Below, piece by piece: positions 61,912 through 64,000 of a DNA stretch of 64,000 bases (position 1 is its first letter; each line of letters opens with the position of its first letter). The notes under the pieces were generated by a model, which did no database searches, was not told where the DNA came from, and was given only the letters and a program-made list of their open reading frames with translations. The stretch is from Incurvaria masculella (lineage: Eukaryota > Arthropoda > Insecta > Lepidoptera > Incurvariidae). A program made the position numbers and the translations under genes. The stretch spans positions 11,364,001 to 11,428,000 of the forward strand of contig OX335649.1 of NCBI GenBank assembly GCA_946894095.1, read 5' to 3'.

Positions 61912-63439
61912 CTGCACATACATGCACACAGTATTATACTCAAATCACCGCTGACGTAGTGCCCAACGACGCCCATGAGCTTTCTAAATTTCAAGGGGGC
62001 TGCGAAAACCATGCCGGCCGGCCAGGTGCTTCTTCACACCATGTTTGAAGGATCCCCGGTTGTACTTTGGGGGAAAAACCTCGGCAGGGAGTGCATTCCA
62101 TAGTTAGCCGACCCTATAGATAAAGGACCTAGAGGACCGGTTGTATCTGATTTTTTGAATGTCGACAGTGAACGGGTGCATTTTCTGCCTGTTCAGCGTT
62201 GTGCGATGATAGAAAGGGGACGGGGTACGGCTAATTTGAGCCTGATTCTTAGCTTTAGCCATATATGCTAGATTCAAGATAGATTTATGAAACTTTAATT
62301 TGTTGTGGAAACACAGTAAAATGATCATTTAGTTCCTTCTTTCTGAACGTTTTCGATTGCTATCGTTTTTTGTGGTATTTTAGCAAAGCAAAATGTTTGA
62401 CGATATGAATGTTCGATATTCTAAAGGCAACTCCAGTCCTGCTAAGATTCTTTGTGGGCTCTTCGAATTATGAAACATATTGAAGATCGTTAAGAGAAGT
62501 GCATACCTGGTGTTGGGATCCCAGGCTCGGTCCCAGGGTTGTGGGAGCGCGTGGGCCGCGCTGGCAACGATGGTTTAGCCTTTCCGGTCGACAATTCAGG
62601 TCCTGTTGAAATGCGCCAAACACAATTAGTAAATGGGTGACTTCTTATTGCTATTTTTTATGTTATTGGGCTGCGAAAACCATGCCGGCAGGCCCGGTGC
62701 TTTTTCACACCATGTTTTAAGGACCCAGAATTGTACTTTGGGGGAAATATCTGAGCAGGGAGTTGATTCCATAGTTTACCGACCTTATGGATTAAGGATC
62801 TGGGGGTCCATTCAGAGTAAGAGTGAGTTCGAATTCGCCACTAAATAACAACTCACTTTTTTAAATAGTTAATGTTTCCACACTTCTAGAACATCATTAC
62901 AGTTAGGTAAAAATCTGGTTTGTCCCGTAAATACGTTGGAAGTATAAATAACGGTTCCGTTATTTAAATAATAATATATTTCCCAGCTATTTTTAGGTTA
63001 ACTCACTCCCGAACTCGAACTCACTCTTGCTCTGAATGGACCCCCTGATCTAGAGTTTCGGTGGGTGATTATTCGAGGTAGCCCTTACTTAAAATACCGA
63101 GAAGCTGTCCACCAAAAATTAAAAGCTGATAGATAGAAACGGCTGGTAGATTTAAATTCGCTGTATCAAAATATAAAGTAATAGTGAAATGACTTCCGGA
63201 AAATGTAAGCAACTAAAATTGTTCAAGTGTGTGGAATAAATCTAGGAAGATGAACCCACCTTTATCCTCATGCATCTTCTCGACGGGCTTTTTATTCTGG
63301 TTGACATGCATGGACAGCCCTTTGTTGAACTTACTGGACTCGGCCAGGGAGCGCGAGATGGCGCGCGCGAGGTCAATCCGCTCCTTCACCGTGGGGTTGA
63401 TTTCGGGGTCGCCGAAAGTCGAAGGTGCGTAATTATTCT
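61682..63439 (-). CDS. Mind bomb-family E3 ligase, last three exons with C-terminal RING
   Basis: Minus-strand exons 63439-63260, 62602-62507 and 61911-61682 join in matching phase 1 to give the last 167 residues. The first part is a low-complexity linker (FGDPEINPTVKERIDLARAI, then a Pro/Ser-rich stretch). A short coiled-coil-like segment follows (VRYLENKIQEMEE). Last comes a RING finger with CSIC, FLCGH, CGEC and CHMCRKPI, ending RINLY and stop. This ending matches the last RING of MIB1/MIB2, which recruits the E2 enzyme for ubiquitination of Notch ligands such as Delta and Jagged. Upstream MIB/HERC2, ZZ, REP and ankyrin exons would lie beyond the right edge. FLCGH and the LY end recall MIB1; CSICIE recalls MIB2, and its tandem position next to a MIB2-like gene also favours MIB2. 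I leave the paralog open. Confidence 0.85.
61945..62110. repeat. Dispersed 'gggctgcgaaaacca' repeat
   Basis: 'gacgcccatgagctttctaa', 'gggctgcgaaaaccatgccg', 'ttcacaccatgtttgaagg', then 'gggagtgcattccatagtta'. In the intron between the last two exons. Confidence 0.6.
62507..62602 (-). CDS. Mind bomb-family penultimate exon
   Basis: 96 nt. Acceptor caacag (AG at 62603-62604), donor gtatgc at 62506-62501, phase 1 in and out. Encodes a Pro/Ser/Thr-rich linker (KAKPSLPARPTRS). Confidence 0.75.
62665..62800. repeat. Dispersed 'gggctgcgaaaacca' repeat
   Basis: 'gggctgcgaaaaccatgccg', 'tttcacaccatgttttaagg', 'catagtttaccgacc'; third copy of this family, in the next intron. Confidence 0.6.
63260..63439 (-). 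CDS. Mind bomb-family third-from-last exon
   Basis: 180 nt. Acceptor attgcag (AG at 63440-63441), donor gtgggt at 63259-63254, phase 1 in and out. Encodes NYAPSTFGDPEINPTVKERI, then DLARAISRSLAESSKFNKGL and a basic end. Codon use is GC-rich compared with the surrounding intron. Confidence 0.78.
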
Positions 63440-63500
63440 CTGCAATAGTGACGACATCATCTGTACTCTACTCACTAAGCCAACTAGCAGATGGAATTAA

Positions 63501-63806
63501 AAACCGGCCAAGTGCGAGTCGGACTCGCACACGAAGGGTTCCGAACCATCGTACAAGATTTAACATAAAAAATCACGTTTTTTTGTATGGGGCCCCCCTT
63601 TAATCTTCTTTATTTTTTTATTTTACTTATTTGTTGTTATAGCGGCAAAATAAATACATAATCTGTGAAAATTTCAGCTTCCTACCTTTTACGGTTCATG
63701 AGATAAAGCCCTGTGACAGACGGACGGACGGACGGGCGGACGGACGGACAGCGGAGGCTTAGTAATAGGGTTCCGTTTTCACCCTTTGGGTACGGAACCC
63801 TAAAAA
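63501..63806 (+). repeat. Lepidopteran (GACG)n / ggaaccctaaaa repeat
   Basis: Well-kept copy from 'aaaccggccaagtgcgagtc' to 'gggtacggaaccctaaaaa', with (GGAC)n at 63718-63750. Confidence 0.7.
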
Positions 63807-64000
63807 GCGTTTGAAAACAGTCTGAGTTGCGCGGGATAAAAAGTGGTGGAAGCTGTCGTTACATGCCTTCATGCAGTGGAGAAGCTAGGTGGTCAAACGC
63901 CTTCGCGTGAAGAAGAAATCAGACCCCTTACTCATCCCTTACTCCTCTGCGTATTTTACAAACCTTGACGAAATAGACAAATACGGGGAGTCGACTGAAT
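63807..64000. other. No feature seen
   Basis: Short right edge of the window, expected to be intron of the mind bomb-family gene. No exon recognised. Confidence 0.4.

Overview
The window is nuclear DNA of an insect, most likely a moth or butterfly. It is AT-rich and intron-rich, has no long host ORFs, and is packed with repeat types I know from lepidopteran genomes: Helitrons ending in CTAG, the (GACG)n / 'ggaaccctaaaa' repeat, mariners and LINE fragments. Species and chromosome cannot be read from the sequence.

The host genes lie on the minus strand and were rebuilt by hand from splice sites and reading phase. Three spliced exons (63439-61682) encode the C-terminus of a mind bomb-family E3 ubiquitin ligase, ending in its last RING finger. 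About 2.4 kb further along the same strand a second gene starts with ATG at 59242. It runs through eight phase-compatible exons to 36022 and encodes the MIB2 order: MIB/HERC2, ZZ zinc finger, MIB/HERC2, first REP repeat. A second, clearly duplicated ZZ exon lies at 1090-1258. The region therefore looks like a tandem cluster of mind bomb genes (a complete-type gene plus at least two MIB2-like copies). No ankyrin or RING exons were found for the second gene.

The left half (1369-31320) is a tandem triplication of a composite repeat unit of about 7.6 kb (SINE, unclassified sequence, TTAA-type MITE, LINE fragment, Helitron). Copy 1 carries a 3.7-kb TGT...ACA insertion. Copy 2 carries a 5S-rRNA-derived SINE, a MITE, a DIRS-like retrotransposon and a mariner. 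Copy 3 is cut short inside its Helitron. Next comes a decayed LINE split by an hAT-like element with a perfect 8-bp target duplication (31905-34090).

The introns of the MIB2-like gene hold two inverted Helitrons, a 5'-LTR/gag remnant joined to a truncated mariner, a young 4-kb LTR element that encodes Gag and protease but no RT or integrase, a second mariner and a solo LTR. Several insertions sit within about 40 bp of splice acceptors. The two SINE types, one with a tRNA-like head and one with a 5S-like head, share the same body.
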